This document shows positions 1 through 11,606 of a stretch of DNA of 64,000 bases, piece by piece. The stretch's first letter is position 1. Every line of letters begins with the position of its first letter. This DNA is from Ligustrum vulgare (lineage: Eukaryota; Streptophyta; Magnoliopsida; Lamiales; Oleaceae): contig OY743170.1 of assembly GCA_963555705.1 (NCBI GenBank), positions 15,228,596 to 15,292,595 of the forward strand. The letters are read 5' to 3'. The notes beneath the pieces were generated by a model that worked only from the letters and a program-made list of their open reading frames with translations, made no database searches and was not told the DNA's origin. Both the position numbers and the translations under genes were made by a program.

Positions 1-163
1 ATATATTTTTATTATAAACTTTTACATTGCAGTCTCTTCGATCAATCTTCATAGAAAAAGAAAAGAACAGAAGAACCACCCACAACAAAAATCAAGAAAG
101 TTTTGGATGCATTTTTTGAAAATTTCGTAAGTTGAAATATGATATAAACTTGATAGTAAGAAA

Positions 164-342
164 TTATTTTCGAAACTTCAAAATAACAACTACTCCCCCG
201 AGGATTTGCTTGTTTTCTTCAAATATCTCCTCACACTGTCTCCTTTGATTAGCATCATCACTTGTTTGGTTTTCAGTTTTCACTTGTATTACACACTGTT
301 CGACAGCTCCCCTGTCAGAGTTTTTTGTGTTTTTGGTATTTT
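164..342 (-). other. Unrecognised open frame with a splice-acceptor-like start
   Basis: The minus strand is open for about 59 codons without an ATG. It begins after a TTACCTAG acceptor-like site and ends at TAA (164-166). The product is rich in Gln, Glu and Asn and ends in a short hydrophobic stretch (GGVVVILKF). Codon content looks more protein-like than its surroundings, but I recognise no family. It could be an exon of a neighbouring gene or chance. Confidence 0.2.
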
Positions 343-757
343 CTAGGTAAGACGAGTGGTTGAAAATTGGAGAGAGAAAATGTGTTTTGTTAAAAAGTGA
401 TTTGAGAAAATGTGTTGTTTATAAATTTGTATATAAATTGTAATAATTGCATAAAAGAACATACCGTTAAACTCTCTACAATTTTTTGGGCTTGCACTCA
501 CGTTTTTGTCTCATTCTCACTTACCCCGATCTTTTGACCTAAAAAAATGCAATCGACATGTCAACAAGTCACTCTGGGACGGAGCCACGATTTTGACTCT
601 TGAGTGAGTGGGGGCAAAAAATTTCAAGTGAAGAAGGGGAAAAACTAGGCCCAACAACTTTGCTCCTAATTCAATCAAAATACAAGTATATCCATAACCC
701 GATTTTTCAAATAAAAAATTTTCAATTTTTCTTCAATCAAAAAGGTCTAATAGATAC
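343..757. other. Putative intron 1 of the VTC2-like gene, with transposon-like sequence
   Basis: No exon 2 of GDP-L-galactose phosphorylase is visible here, so either the intron runs past the window edge or the gene is truncated. Around 574-617 the text GACGGAGCCACGATTTTGAC followed by a G-rich GTGGGGGCAAAA resembles the terminal region of common plant hAT elements. The stretch near 360-430 resembles sequence near 55670-55730, so it is probably repetitive. Confidence 0.3.
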
Positions 758-878
758 CTGGAAGACAGCAGCTTCTAAAACAATTGCGGTCGCTGTCGAC
801 AACCTGGCGAGAGTCTTCCTCTGCCTCTTCCTTCTGGAAATTGGAAACAACAGTAGGAACTCTCTTGATCTTCAGCAT
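758..878 (-). CDS. VTC2: First coding exon of a GDP-L-galactose phosphorylase-like gene (partial)
   Basis: GDP-L-galactose phosphorylase (VTC2/GGP) commits GDP-L-galactose to ascorbate synthesis in the plant cytosol and nucleus. The minus strand reads MLKIKRVPTVVSNFQKEEAE, which I recognise as the characteristic family N-terminus, then a Cys-containing RNCxRxCC segment. The exon closes at CTTCCAG|GTATCT, a good donor, in the middle of a Gly codon, as expected for this family. A second ATG lies directly upstream (881); the downstream one is chosen because the family starts MLxIKR. The usual Gly-Cys-Gly before RNC is replaced by Asp-Ser-Asp, which may mean a divergent paralogue or a decaying copy. 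The remaining exons are not in the window. Identification is from memory of the family. Confidence 0.6.
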
Positions 879-895
879 CATCTTTAGATCTCTTA

Positions 896-921
896 ACACA
901 CACATACACACACACACTCAC
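896..921. repeat. CA-rich microsatellite in the putative leader
   Basis: Alternating CA/ACA with two interruptions lies between the uORF-like frame and the VTC2-like start codon, so it would be a GT-rich tract in the 5' leader. Confidence 0.6.
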
Positions 922-1030
922 TTTTCTCTAGCAATTACAAAGAAGACCCACCAACCTCAAACCCAGATAGCACATATCCTTATCAAATTATGCAATAACT
1001 AAACTTTATTATAATATAATACTAGATTAT

Positions 1031-1129
1031 TTACAAAAGCGGGAAGCTAATAGTATAAACTGTCGCCAACGAGGAAGAGGAGGTCTGACGGACTACCTCC
1101 TTCAGAAGGTAAAGTGCCACGTCCGCCGT
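1031..1129 (-). promoter_or_regulatory. Conserved-peptide uORF in the VTC2/GGP-like leader
   Basis: Upstream of the VTC2-like exon, the minus strand encodes ADVALYLLKEVVRQTSSSS and then LATVYTISFPLL before TAA (1031-1033). GGP genes are known to carry a conserved uORF with a non-AUG (ACG) start that represses translation when ascorbate is high. An ACG codon in this frame lies at 1127-1129 and I placed the start there. That gives about 32 residues, shorter than the roughly 60 expected. A different frame just upstream reads LPHGG, so a small indel may have split the uORF. The stop lies about 150 nt before the main ATG. The peptide match is from memory. Confidence 0.5.
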
Positions 1130-1201
1130 GCGGCAAATGGTTGCTCTCAATCACACAACCCTTAATGAAGTCATTTTTTTCCTTAGTGGGGACCTTGACC
1201 A

Positions 1202-4200
1202 TAGGGGTGTCAAACGGGGCGAGCTGGGCCGGCTCGACCCGTTTGACCGTGGTCCATTACGGGTCCACGGGCCGGAAACGGGCCGGCCCGGGGGAGAAGA
1301 GCCGAGCCGAGCCGGCTCGTCCCCCACGGAGCCGGCCCAAGTCCGGCCCTGGGCCCGTCTGACCACGGGCCGGCTCATCGGCCCTTTATTTTTTTTTTCT
1401 AACGTTTACGGCTAAATAATTGAACATTAAAAAACCCTCCTCCTTTAATCCGGACTTAGGACCGGCTACATTTAAATTATTGTAGGCGGCGTTAAAATTA
1501 TACATGAACAAAATGTTACGTGTACAATTTTTTTATTTGAAAGAAACAAATGAAACAATTGAAAATACAGAAAAAAGAAAAAGAAAAAATTTACTCACCA
1601 ATACGATTGTTCTCCGAATTCCTCGGCAAGAATTTCACATATCCTATCTTGTTTCCTTTTCTCCGCAAACTGCCAATCCTTTAAACACATTAAGACCTCC
1701 TGTATGTCTTCTTTAAGCCTTGACCTATATTCAGATAACACTCTACCACCTGCAATAAAAGCAGCCTCCGATACTACAGTTGATACCGGAGGTGCTAGTA
1801 GATCTCGTGCAATCATAGAAACAACCGGGTATTGACGATCGTTTTGTCTCCACCACTTAAGAATGTCAAAATTATTTCTTTCGTCCTCGTCTAACATACT
1901 AAGAAGGTCATGTGAAAAATACCTAGTTAACTCTCCTGGAATTTCATCTGAACTATATGTACTAGAAGAACTAGAACCACTAGGAAGTGTACGAGAACTA
2001 GAAGTTCCCTTAATAGTCATAAGGTATGAAAGTAAATCACTGTCTTGATTTTGTATCACATTAGGGGTGGGAGCAGTTCTTCTAACATTTTTACCTGACC
2101 TTTGGGCATTGATATCGTACATTTCACATAAACATTTTTCTAAATCTGTGCATGTTAAAGGGTTTTAAAAGTAAATTTATTTGATATTGCCTTTATAGTG
2201 TGTTTAGTTCCCTCTAAATTTATTCTAGGGTCATAACCGTTGCTAATGGAAACAAAACTGGTAAATCTTCCCAATACTTTCTAAACTTAGTCTCCATTAC
2301 TTTAATGATATCAGAAAAAATAGGAAATATCTTGTACTTGTTAAAGTTATTAGCAATACAATAAAAATGCTTCAAGACTAAAGGACTAGTAGGATAATAA
2401 ACACCGAACAATTCGTTTGTAGCATCGTAAAATGGTTTCAAAATTTTTTTAACATGAATTGCAAGTTCCCAATCATTAGTCCTCAAATCAAATGTTGAGC
2501 CGTTTGAGTGCCGACCGTTGTAATATGCACATATTAAATTCTCGTAACCTTCACAATGTTCAATCATTAAATAAGTTGAATTCCATCTATGTCCTACATC
2601 AGTAATAAATGATCGTGGGTTCATACCATTTTCTACACAGTGCATCAAAAACTTGTTTTCTGAAAGGTGCTATCATAATGAAATTGCAAGCACACCTAAT
2701 TTTTTTCAATTGATTTTCTATAAACTTAAGATCATCTTGAACTATTAAATTAAAAATGTGACAAACACAACGAACATGAAACAAGACTCCACCAAACTCA
2801 GGATTTATGAGGGCTGCTAATCTATCAATCACCGCTTTATTAACAGAAGCATTATCTAGTGTAAAACCACGAACTCTACTATCACAGTTAAATTCTCTAA
2901 GAATTGCAAGTAGTATATTGAAAATATTTGTTGCGTTATGTGGGTAATCAATAACTTTAAATGTCATAATTCTTTTGTGTATTACCCAAGAATCATCAAT
3001 GTAATGACAAGTAACAGCTACGTAACCTCTATGATTATTGTCAGTCCACAGGTCCGAAGTAAATGACAAGTTACCATTCCATTTATTTAAAGCATCTATA
3101 AAACTTTGTTTTCTTTGTAAATATTTAGCTATACAATCAGCTCGTAAAGTATTTCTAGAAACGGGTTTGTACCTGGGTTGGAGATACTTCTGAATGAATT
3201 CCGTGAATTGTGAACTTTCTACAATTGAAAGTGGGAACTCACCAATCGATACGAACATGACCATCCCTTCTCGACGTGCTAGATCTTGGTTGAAGACCCA
3301 ATTGGTTAGGCTCGAACTTGATTGACCAAACTGTAGAGTTTATTGGTTTGCTTCAACTGTGCCAGGTTTTCGACATCCTTTGCAGTGTCTATTGAGGTGT
3401 GATGTGCCCCCACCCTTCTTCCAAGATAAAAGTCCCTCGCAACTTCTACATTTTGCTTTGGATATCGGTTTGTTTTCAGCATCTTTTTTCGATGTTTCAA
3501 TCACATCGAAAAAATTCCAGCACTGGGATTTTTTCGTCCTCCTTGGATTTCTATTGGAGCCTGTCGTCGTGCTAGCGGAGCCAGATCCATATGTAGCAGT
3601 GACATCTTCATCAATTATGTCATTCAAATCAATAGGAGTTCTTGTATCTATATCTTCGATCTCATTTTCAAATTCCGCCAAATTGTCAGGAATTGGAATA
3701 TCATTGAGAGGTGCAAATTCATCAACAAATTGGCTAGAAGAATAATAATGAGATTGTGAGTGTGCCATTAGAAATAATAGAATTGAAAAATTGGAGATGA
3801 AAATGAAATATGGAATGGAATTTGAGACAATATTGTATATTTGTATGTGAAATATTATAGCACTAGCCACTAGAATTTGAGACTTAAGAGAATGAGACTT
3901 GAGACTTGAAAGTTGAGAGAGTTGAGTTGAGATTGTGAAAAAAATGAAATAAAAAACGAGTATTTATAGAAGAAGAAAAAATAAAAATAAAAAATATTAA
4001 AAACGGTCACAAGACCGTTTTGTGACCGTTTGAGGGCTGAAATGGTCACAAGACTGTTTGAGGCTCACGGGCCGGAATGGGCCAGCCCGCGAGCAGGCCC
4101 TTTTCGACCCATGAGCACGGGCTCAAACTAGCACAACGAGCCGACCACGGGCCGGCCCGTGGTCGGCCCGTTTTGGACTAGTTCGCGAACAGGTCCACGA

Positions 4201-4321
4201 ACTTCACGAGCCGAACCCGAACTGTCCAATACTCAGATTTTTAGTCCGGTCCAAGTCCAAGTCCCTTTTTTGAACGGGCCGAACCGAACTCTCGAACTGT
4301 CCAGTCCGTTCGACACCCCTA
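1202..4321 (-). mobile_element. hAT DNA transposon, 3.1 kb, with degenerate TSD
   Basis: The ends are TAGGGGTGTCAAACGGG (1202) and the inverted TAGGGGTGTCGAACGGA (4321). The flanks CTTGACCA (1194-1201) and CTTGGCCC (4322-4329) match at 6 of 8 positions, as expected for an aged hAT 8-bp duplication. The subterminal 100-250 bp at both ends are dense in CGGGCC-type motifs, the usual hAT transposase-binding arrangement. The element carries one transposase gene on the minus strand. In the host it lies about 320 bp upstream of the VTC2-like start codon. Confidence 0.9.
1595..3768 (-). pseudogene. hAT transposase pseudogene (BED finger to dimerisation domain)
   Basis: Reading from 3768 leftwards: an acidic N-terminus, a BED zinc finger (WNFFDV, CRSC, GTSHLNRHCKGC), the catalytic core (SDLWTDNN, VRCVCHIFNLIVQD, HRWNSTYLM), and the C-terminal hAT dimerisation region (WWRQN, YPVVSMIARDLL, VSEAAF). 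The likely start is the Met at 3768; an earlier in-frame Met at 3870 adds an unusual hydrophobic leader. The gene is broken by an in-frame TAA at 3340-3342, a frameshift near 2640, a one-base loss near 2230 (the conserved DPR motif changes frame) and another shift near 2155. It cannot make a full transposase. Confidence 0.9.
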
Positions 4322-4329
4322 CTTGGCCC

Positions 4330-4576
4330 CCACTGGTCCATCATGGGATCCATTCCTGAAGTCACTTGCAATCTTCATATCTACCCATATATCACATGTA
4401 CAATTGGACACTCTTCAAAGGCCATCGATCCGATAAAAGTTTTGACAATCATTTACACTCCAACAATTATATCAATTTTCAGAAAGTACAATTTGAGTGT
4501 GACAAAGATGAAGCCCTATGTGGATGGTACAGAAATGGCGAGCGCTTCCCTAGTGACTTTTACGTGGCACCATGCG
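4330..4576. other. Short host segment between two hAT units
   Basis: This 247-bp stretch lies between the TSDs of the hAT elements at 1202-4321 and 4577-12283. If those insertions are removed it continues the sequence upstream of the VTC2-like leader, so it may be promoter or distal 5' sequence. Two overlapping plus-strand frames are open but match nothing I recognise. Confidence 0.4.
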
Positions 4577-4779
4577 TAGGGATGACAACGATGCAGATTT
4601 GGGAAGGGGATATCATTTCTCGTACCAGTCTCGCCAGAGATTCATCATCCTCATCCCAGTCTCATCCCCACTTAAATAGGGGCGGGGCGGGGATGTTTGA
4701 AATCCTCGTTTACAAACTCATTTGTTATTATATATTTTTAAAATTATTTCGATTTAGATACTATATTTAGATAAGAGCA

Positions 4780-5215
4780 TATGAGTCAAGAACATTACCA
4801 TACTAAATATATAATAAAATTTAATCGAATTAAACTAAACATGCTCAAGCAAATAATCAATACTTGTGGAGATGTTAAATATTTTATCGATCTAACTACA
4901 ACCATGTTTAGCAAATAACAATTCAACATTTAATTAGTATAAGTTCATTATTGTTCAAGCATCTGATCTTTTAATTTATAATATTCTCTTTTATATATCC
5001 ATTTAGCTAAAATGAAACTAGTATATTCTACCAAATAATTAAGATCATCCCTAATGTGTATAATATAAGCAGATATACAAAATATATAGAATTAAAGTAC
5101 ACAAAATGCATCCACATTTCTACTATGTTATTCATACCTTAATTTCATGTCATCTAATCCTAAAAGATACAATTCATACAATAGAGCTTATGTCCGTTGA
5201 TAGAATGAAGTCCAA
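4780..5215 (+). repeat. AT-rich interspersed repeat, inverted copy at 42005-42455
   Basis: About 435 bp here are similar, in reverse complement, to 42005-42455; shared landmarks include AAACATGCTCAAGCAA and CATCTAATCCTAAAAG. No coding content is visible. It is probably interior sequence of the surrounding hAT family, since it directly follows the GC-rich left end. Confidence 0.7.
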
Positions 5216-7064
5216 ATATTTATGGAAAGTGAATTAGAGTTCTTGGTAATAAGTGACAAATGTTCATGTTTCAAAACGTATTCTAAGTTTTATAACAGAA
5301 GATCATTATTGAGATCATTTGGACTCAAAATATGCCAAGTTTGCAATCATGTCTCATGGGATTGTATTTGTAATCTCAATGTTCCAGATCCAACAAACAC
5401 AAACTTCCTTCTATAGCTGCCTAAAAAGTGTATACCAGCAGAAATTGTGAAAGCAAAGAGATGTGCCACGTTTTCCAACTTTTTTTAAAAAATGATTCAC
5501 GGCCAACTTTATTTACTTATCACTGTATACCTAATTGATTAAATAGTATCTGGAGGAAAATTGTGAGTTAGATTAAATAGTACCTTAACTTAATCAAATA
5601 CAATACAAATGCGTTTGATGCATGAGGGGGGTGGTGGTAGATTGTGATGATCGGCTGATGTAATTTCTTTCCCAAAAATAAATAAATTGTGATAGTGGTA
5701 AGGAAGGTCGAATCCACAGGGATTGGTTAGATTTAGTTCTTCGTGAAAATTAAAACAGTAAATTAAAAAGAGGGGGTTTTGAATTTCGACTGTGAAATTA
5801 AATTGTAAATAAACAATTGATGAATTAAAATGATGAAAATATCAAATTAAACAAGTATCCAGCCCATGGTATAATCTTAGTATTAATTCATTGAATTGAT
5901 CATAGATGCAAAAATAAAATCCTTTACTAATTTTCTAAATTGGTTATGGTAATTGATATGATCTAACAATCTATCTTTCCTTACTATCTCGATAATCAGA
6001 AGACGCTCATTGATTATTTCCCTAATTAATAAACAACATTTGATACGATCTTAGAATTTAATTTACCAATAGCATTAATCTCTAGATAAACTACCAATTC
6101 TAACCAACAAATTCACACGTATGATTCATTCAAGTTATGTTATATATCTTCATAACATGAGTAAATTTTTTTTTTATCTATAATCGAGTATGTTATTTGC
6201 CACTTGTATTAGAAATTCTAAACAATTACGAATTTATATTCCTAATTGGTTAAGTATCGTTTTGACAATTAAAATAACGTGTACTTTGTATTAATTAATC
6301 AAAGCAACAACTTAAATACAAACAAAAGATATATAAATCGAAAACAGATTAAAGAATAATGAAATTAATTAGATCTCATTGAAGAATCAACACTTCGATT
6401 ATCTTTAAACTGGAATAATAAATTTAGCTACTCATTAACATTGCAAATTAAAAACTATAAAGAATAATTAAAAAATTAAAATCAAACTCTAATATAGTTG
6501 ATGGGAATCTTCAATTATTGTTGCAGCCGTCAAGTCCAATTGCTCCAAAAGTCTCGGCTGCTCCGGATATCTCCTCGGCTACTGTGTTTTTTCTTTTCTT
6601 CAAATTAAGTGCTGAGCCTCCCTTTTTAGTTGTTGTCCAGCGTTCCGCCAAAATGTGTTGCTGGGTATTAATGGCCCAAAAGTGCCACCTCCTCTAGTTT
6701 AGTGGCTGCTGGGCCTTTAATTTTTATTCCCCAAGATTGTGTCCAGCCCATTAATTTTTGAGATTGCTATCTTTCTGAAATAATAATGCGTGCCCATACT
6801 TTATGCAAAGTCCTTCTATGATTGTGTACTTTTTGAGTTCCAAACTTCTTCTTTTAATTTGTAATATTGAATCCACTTTGATCCAACTTCTTCATCTAAT
6901 CAACAAAACAAGAAATATAATTGATATCCACAATTTAAGCATTTAAAATCAATAGATTAAGAGGGATTATTACAAATTAATAACAATTATGCATTCTATC
7001 ATCGGCGGCTGACTGGCAGGGGACTAATGCAGGTCAGAGACTTGGGTGAGAGCTGTATCGCGAG
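5216..7064. other. AT-rich non-coding stretch, repeat-like
   Basis: No gene is visible. At 5700-5725 the text GGTCGAATCCACAGGGATT is a phrase common in plant dispersed repeats. Possible borders are the short similarities around 5645 (ATCGGCTGATG) and 7000 (ATCGGCGGCTGA), which would fit an insertion between about 5657 and 7002, but the family is unclear. Confidence 0.3.
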
Positions 7065-7194
7065 GAAGAGAATATGAGAGATGAAGAGTCATTAAGTCAA
7101 GAGAATCTGATAATACAATTAAAATTTCGAAGGAAATGTAGTGTTTAGTTTGAAATGAAATATTTAGCCTTTGAAATTAGTAATTAAGCCTAAT
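7065..7194 (+). repeat. Left part of a dispersed repeat split by the Pack-MULE
   Basis: This segment is similar to the reverse complement of about 28340-28470 (shared AAGAGTCATTRAGTCAA and GATAATACAATTAAAATTTC). The similarity resumes after the MULE at 12082-12150, so the MULE inserted into this repeat. The final nine bases, AAGCCTAAT (7186-7194), are the MULE TSD. Confidence 0.7.
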
Positions 7195-8307
7195 GGGTAA
7201 CTGACACAAAACGTAGCTAAGTTTGACATGTATTGTGCAAATCATATCAACTTTCTGATTTTTGGTACAAAACGTTCTAACATTTTCATTTTATTTCCGA
7301 AGACGTCCTTTCTGTTGAGTTAAAAACCTCTCCGCCGTAAGTTTGACTTTTCACGGTAAACATTTAAAAACTAAAAGGGCATTTTCGTCCAAGCAAACTC
7401 CAAACCAACTTTCTCTCTTCTTCTCCGTCCACCCCATCCCTTCACCATCCAATCCCAAACCCCAAACTCCTCATATACAATCATTTCTGCATAGACTTCT
7501 TAAATACAAAAATCGAAGTCCCACATACCAATTGCACCATTATCGCAGCAATGGCATCCATTTTGCAATCAAGAACCCCATCCATCTCCCTCCTCCTCTT
7601 CCCTCTATTCCACTCATACCATATGCCCTTCTGTTTTTCACTTTTTTCTCGAAATCCTATTCTAGGTCACGAATTCCAGTCGTGAGGCAAAAATTGGCAA
7701 GATCTGTTATTAGCAAAGGCAAAGATTCGAGAGATATTTGATTAGCAAAACCACTATGGAACTGTGCGGGTATTGCAACTATTGCTGTGATGAAGATGTA
7801 TATTGTTCAATCTGTTGGGATTTCACTTTCCCTTGACAAAGGCCTTCCCCTCGACAGTTGCCTTGGCTCTAGCATTGCCAGTGCTGTTGCCGCAACTACT
7901 TTTGCTGTGAATGAATTGTTTGGTGGGAAGTTATTTGAGTCCGACCTTGTTCTTGCTAGGCTTGAATCGGAGTCAAAGGTATCTAGTTATCACGCAAACA
8001 ATGTAGCTCCTTGCATCATAGGTGGATTTTTTTAATTAGAAGCAATGATCCTCTAGAGCTGATGTAGTTGAAGTTTTCCCATGATAAAGACTTGTTTTTT
8101 GTGCGAGTAAATCCAAAATTTGAAGCTCCCACTAATAAAATGAGACTTGCATTACCACAGCAGATTACAATATCCCACCCTTTGTGGAATTGTAGTCAGG
8201 CAGGGGCATTAGTTGTATCTGTGTTTCAAGAAAACCTCACGAGCATAGGTAAGGCACTGTCATCGAACAAAATAGTAGAGCCAAGGAGAGCTCCATTGAT
8301 TCCAGGA

Positions 8308-11300
8308 GGGGCGGATCCAACTTAGGCCCTGTATTGGGCTGAAGCCCAGTGCTTGTTTGGTCCAGATCCTGTAAAAAAAAAAGGGGAAATTAAGTAACTA
8401 CCCAGATGTAATAGCCTGTAATTGAAAAATACTAACTTTTGAAATTATTCGTAATATTACAGGAATTTGATGCCCACTTTTAGATAAATACCGGAATGTA
8501 GGAGAGAGAAAGTATATAATTATATTATGTAATTAAATAAGGAACCTATTAATTAGGAAGTAGTTACCATTTGTGTAGGGATTAATTTAGAGAGTTATAA
8601 TATTCCAAAAAACTCCCAACTCAATTTCTCACTCTTCCCGGTCCGTCATCTTCAACCTCCCTGGTCGTCATATTTTCGCTAGTCATTACAGGTAAAATAG
8701 TACCAGATTTTCTGATGATTACATTATATAATGTCATATAATGTTATGTAATGTGTTGTAATTTATGACCAGAGTTGTGTAATATTCATTACTATTATTT
8801 TTCTTCGTGTCGATTCAAATTGAAGCAGTATTGCAGTCATTGTAATGTTGAATAATTGTATTTTATGTAAAATTACAATCCTTGTAATATTGTGTCGTAA
8901 TGCTCAGTAATGCTTGGTAATGTCTTATAATGTCTTGTAATTTTTTTTTGCAATTTCTAACATGATGTGTCTATAATCTTATGAACCAAACCAACTCTTG
9001 ATTTTTCTCATCAAGATACACCTGTAATGTCCTGTAACAAATGCATTGACTACAAATACAACACCACAAATACACAAAATTTAAGTTATAACGCCTGCGA
9101 TTTGTTACAACGTTGCATATTTACAACGTTGCATTACAAACTACGAATTGACTAATATTACAACCAAAGCGAATATGTGTGAAGATAATTAAAACCTACT
9201 AAATCTTCTATAATGATGTATGCTAATATTAAAACATTGTTTCTGCCTACAAAAATATTGATAACATTCCATTATCAAAAAAAATTAATAATCTCCACCT
9301 TTGCAGCTATCGAAAGAGAGGCCATAACAGCTAATTGACTCATCCATGGCTTACCCTTCTGATCCTCAAAAACTAGTTGTAAATGAAAAAGGGGAACCTA
9401 TTTTTACTCCATTCTTCTGGCTAGATAGGAAGACCATGTAGAGAAATCAAGTCAACATTCAAATGAGGACAAAAGCATTTTTACACTACCACCTATTCCT
9501 TTTTTCGGTGATATGAAGGACTCGGATGTTGAAGTGTGCAGTTTAGGAAATTAAGCCCAGAAACCAATTGGGATTACTTTCACCCACCCACCCACGAGCC
9601 GCAAGACTCCACCCTCCCACACATCCATGAACACCGAGCCACAAGATCACAAAACCCAGTCCAAACCGATCTGAGAATGTGCAAATGTTAAAAAATAAAA
9701 AAAAAAGACTCAAGGTTGAAGAAAACTCAATTACAGGCTCTATAATCGCGATTGGGGGGCTGATTTTTTAGATCCACTATCGTGAAGTCATCGTGAGTAG
9801 CGACGATAGGACCACCGAATGGACCAGATGAATTTATGGGGGATGATGATGGGGCTTTAGATTTGCAGATGAACGATCGACGACTTCGACGGAGGGATTT
9901 CAAAATTTGAGATCGTTGTTGCCCTAAATTCAAATCCGTTTTGTAATGGGGGTGTTGAGTTTTTCATGAGTAAGAGTTTCATTGTTTCAGATCTGTATTG
10001 ATTCAAATGGGAGAAAATGAAACTTTGAAGAGGAGAGTGTTTTCTGCCAGGAACAAAGGAGAGAACGTAATTGAGAGAAATAGGAGAGAGAAAAGATTTG
10101 AAAGAGAAAATGAAATATTAATTGTGTGAGAGAAAGAATGTAACATTTAGAGAGGAGAGAGAAATGTAATATCACATACAATTCTAAATTATTTGAAAAG
10201 TTGATATTTATCTAATGAAGGTAGGAATAACAAGTGTAGAGCCTAATTATTCCAAAAAAAAAACTAGTTAATAGTTCGACCCAAATAATTACCCAGCTCG
10301 GCCCATTTGAAATTTACCCAAACAACTGAACAAGTGAAATGGCCCAACTGCCCATTTCTTCCTTTCCTCAGTCATTTCGCTCATTCTCATTTCGTCCGCC
10401 CCCAATCAAACCTTCTTCCGCCCTTGACTCCTTCTTAGACCTTCAGCTCCACCATCGTCGTCCGCCTCAACGCTGGCTTCCAAGTTCCAACAATCTAGCA
10501 GGCTAGCAGCCTGCAGACTGCAGCAGTGCAGCTCCAGCACCGGGTCACCTCGCATCGTCCTCCCCTTCAGCAGTGGCGCCGGGGCCGAGCCGCCGCGGGA
10601 CTTACGGTAGACCCAGGTTGAGGACCTGAGTTTCATTAATCATTACTTCTTTAGACTTAAGTAAGGTTAAGTTCTTCAGAGTCTTCACTTCTTCAATTCT
10701 TCACTTTAGAACTAAACTAGTTAACAACTTCTTCTGACTTTTGCTGAACTGAGAACTCACTGCTTCAATATTTTAAATAATTTGTAATTGTAATTTGTAA
10801 GTTTAATGTTATGTTAATATCAAATTGCAAATTGCAATTGCAGGAAGGACCAGAAAGGCAGAAAGAATTAGAATTTAGAAATTAGAAATTTCAAATTCGG
10901 CAAAGTTGCGGTCTTGCTAAGCTTGATAAATATCATAAATTGTAGGTGCAAGTGCAACTTCAATTGGAAATTAATTTACCACTCCACTTACCAGCAAGTA
11001 GCAACAATAAAAAGGTTAGTGCCTACATCCATAACCATAAGCCATTTGATTTAATTTTAGTCCGTGAGTCTGTGATTTGTGAATGTAAGAATGTTACCGT
11101 TAGATATAATCATATAAGATAATGTTATTGGAATTTAATTTGATATTGATTATTTGTGATTTTGAATTTTTGAATTGAGAATGTGATATTCAGATTTTTA
11201 ATTTGAGAATGTGAATATAATCATTAGATAATTTGAGAATGTGATATTGATTTTCAAATTTTAATTTTTGAATTGAGAACGTGATATTAGAGTAATAGAA

Positions 11301-11606
11301 TGTGATTTTTAGTTTCGGTATTGATTAACTTCGTTGCAAGTTAGCTGCAAAATGGAACGACACCAATTTGGCAAGAAAACGAAACTATTGATATCCTCAT
11401 TTTTCAAAAAAAAGGATCATCAACCTAGACTGCCTAGTGACAGCACTTCAGGTCATGTAGAGGGACAACAATCTAATGAAGCAACTTCGATTCCTTCTAT
11501 GCTAAATCCTTCGATGTAACTACTATTTTTGTAATACATATAACTTTTGTTACATTACACTTTTTAGAATTCAGCTCGGTCTAGTTGGAAATCCTGGATC
11601 CGCCAC
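8308..11606 (-). mobile_element. DNA transposon inserted in the HSK pseudogene
   Basis: The insertion falls between codons for Pro-Gly and the following Met of homoserine kinase, so its borders are exact to a few bases. The ends are GGGGCGGATCC (8308) and the inverted GTGGCGGATCC (11606), the style of TTF-type hAT elements. The only visible duplication is GGA/TGA (8305-8307 and 11607-11609), short for a hAT. The interior has repeated TGTAATG/GTAATGT strings (8720-8950), a GA-rich stretch (10020-10150), a GC-rich patch (10380-10640) and a transposase-like N-terminal fragment at 11334. Confidence 0.65.
11334..11519 (+). pseudogene. N-terminal fragment resembling TTF-type hAT transposase
   Basis: A 61-codon frame with KRK-like basic residues, SSFFKKKDHQPRLPS and a Ser/Glu-rich tail resembles the start of TTF-zinc-finger hAT transposases, which open with a short FFKRK-type motif and a low-complexity linker. 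The catalytic part is absent. This supports a hAT origin of the surrounding insertion but is weak on its own. Confidence 0.4.

Noticed and set aside
1114..1415. Overlapping GC-rich open frames on both strands
   Set aside because: They run across the hAT terminal repeat and its CGGGCC subterminal motifs; open only because of composition.
4366..4770. 134-codon frame crossing the left hAT end
   Set aside because: Its second half is the transposon GC-rich end, and the first half matches no family; translation across a TSD is not a gene.
8720..8950. Repeated TAATGT words as a possible CRISPR-like or regulatory array
   Set aside because: Repeats are short, irregular and without constant spacing; it is ordinary AT-rich transposon sequence.
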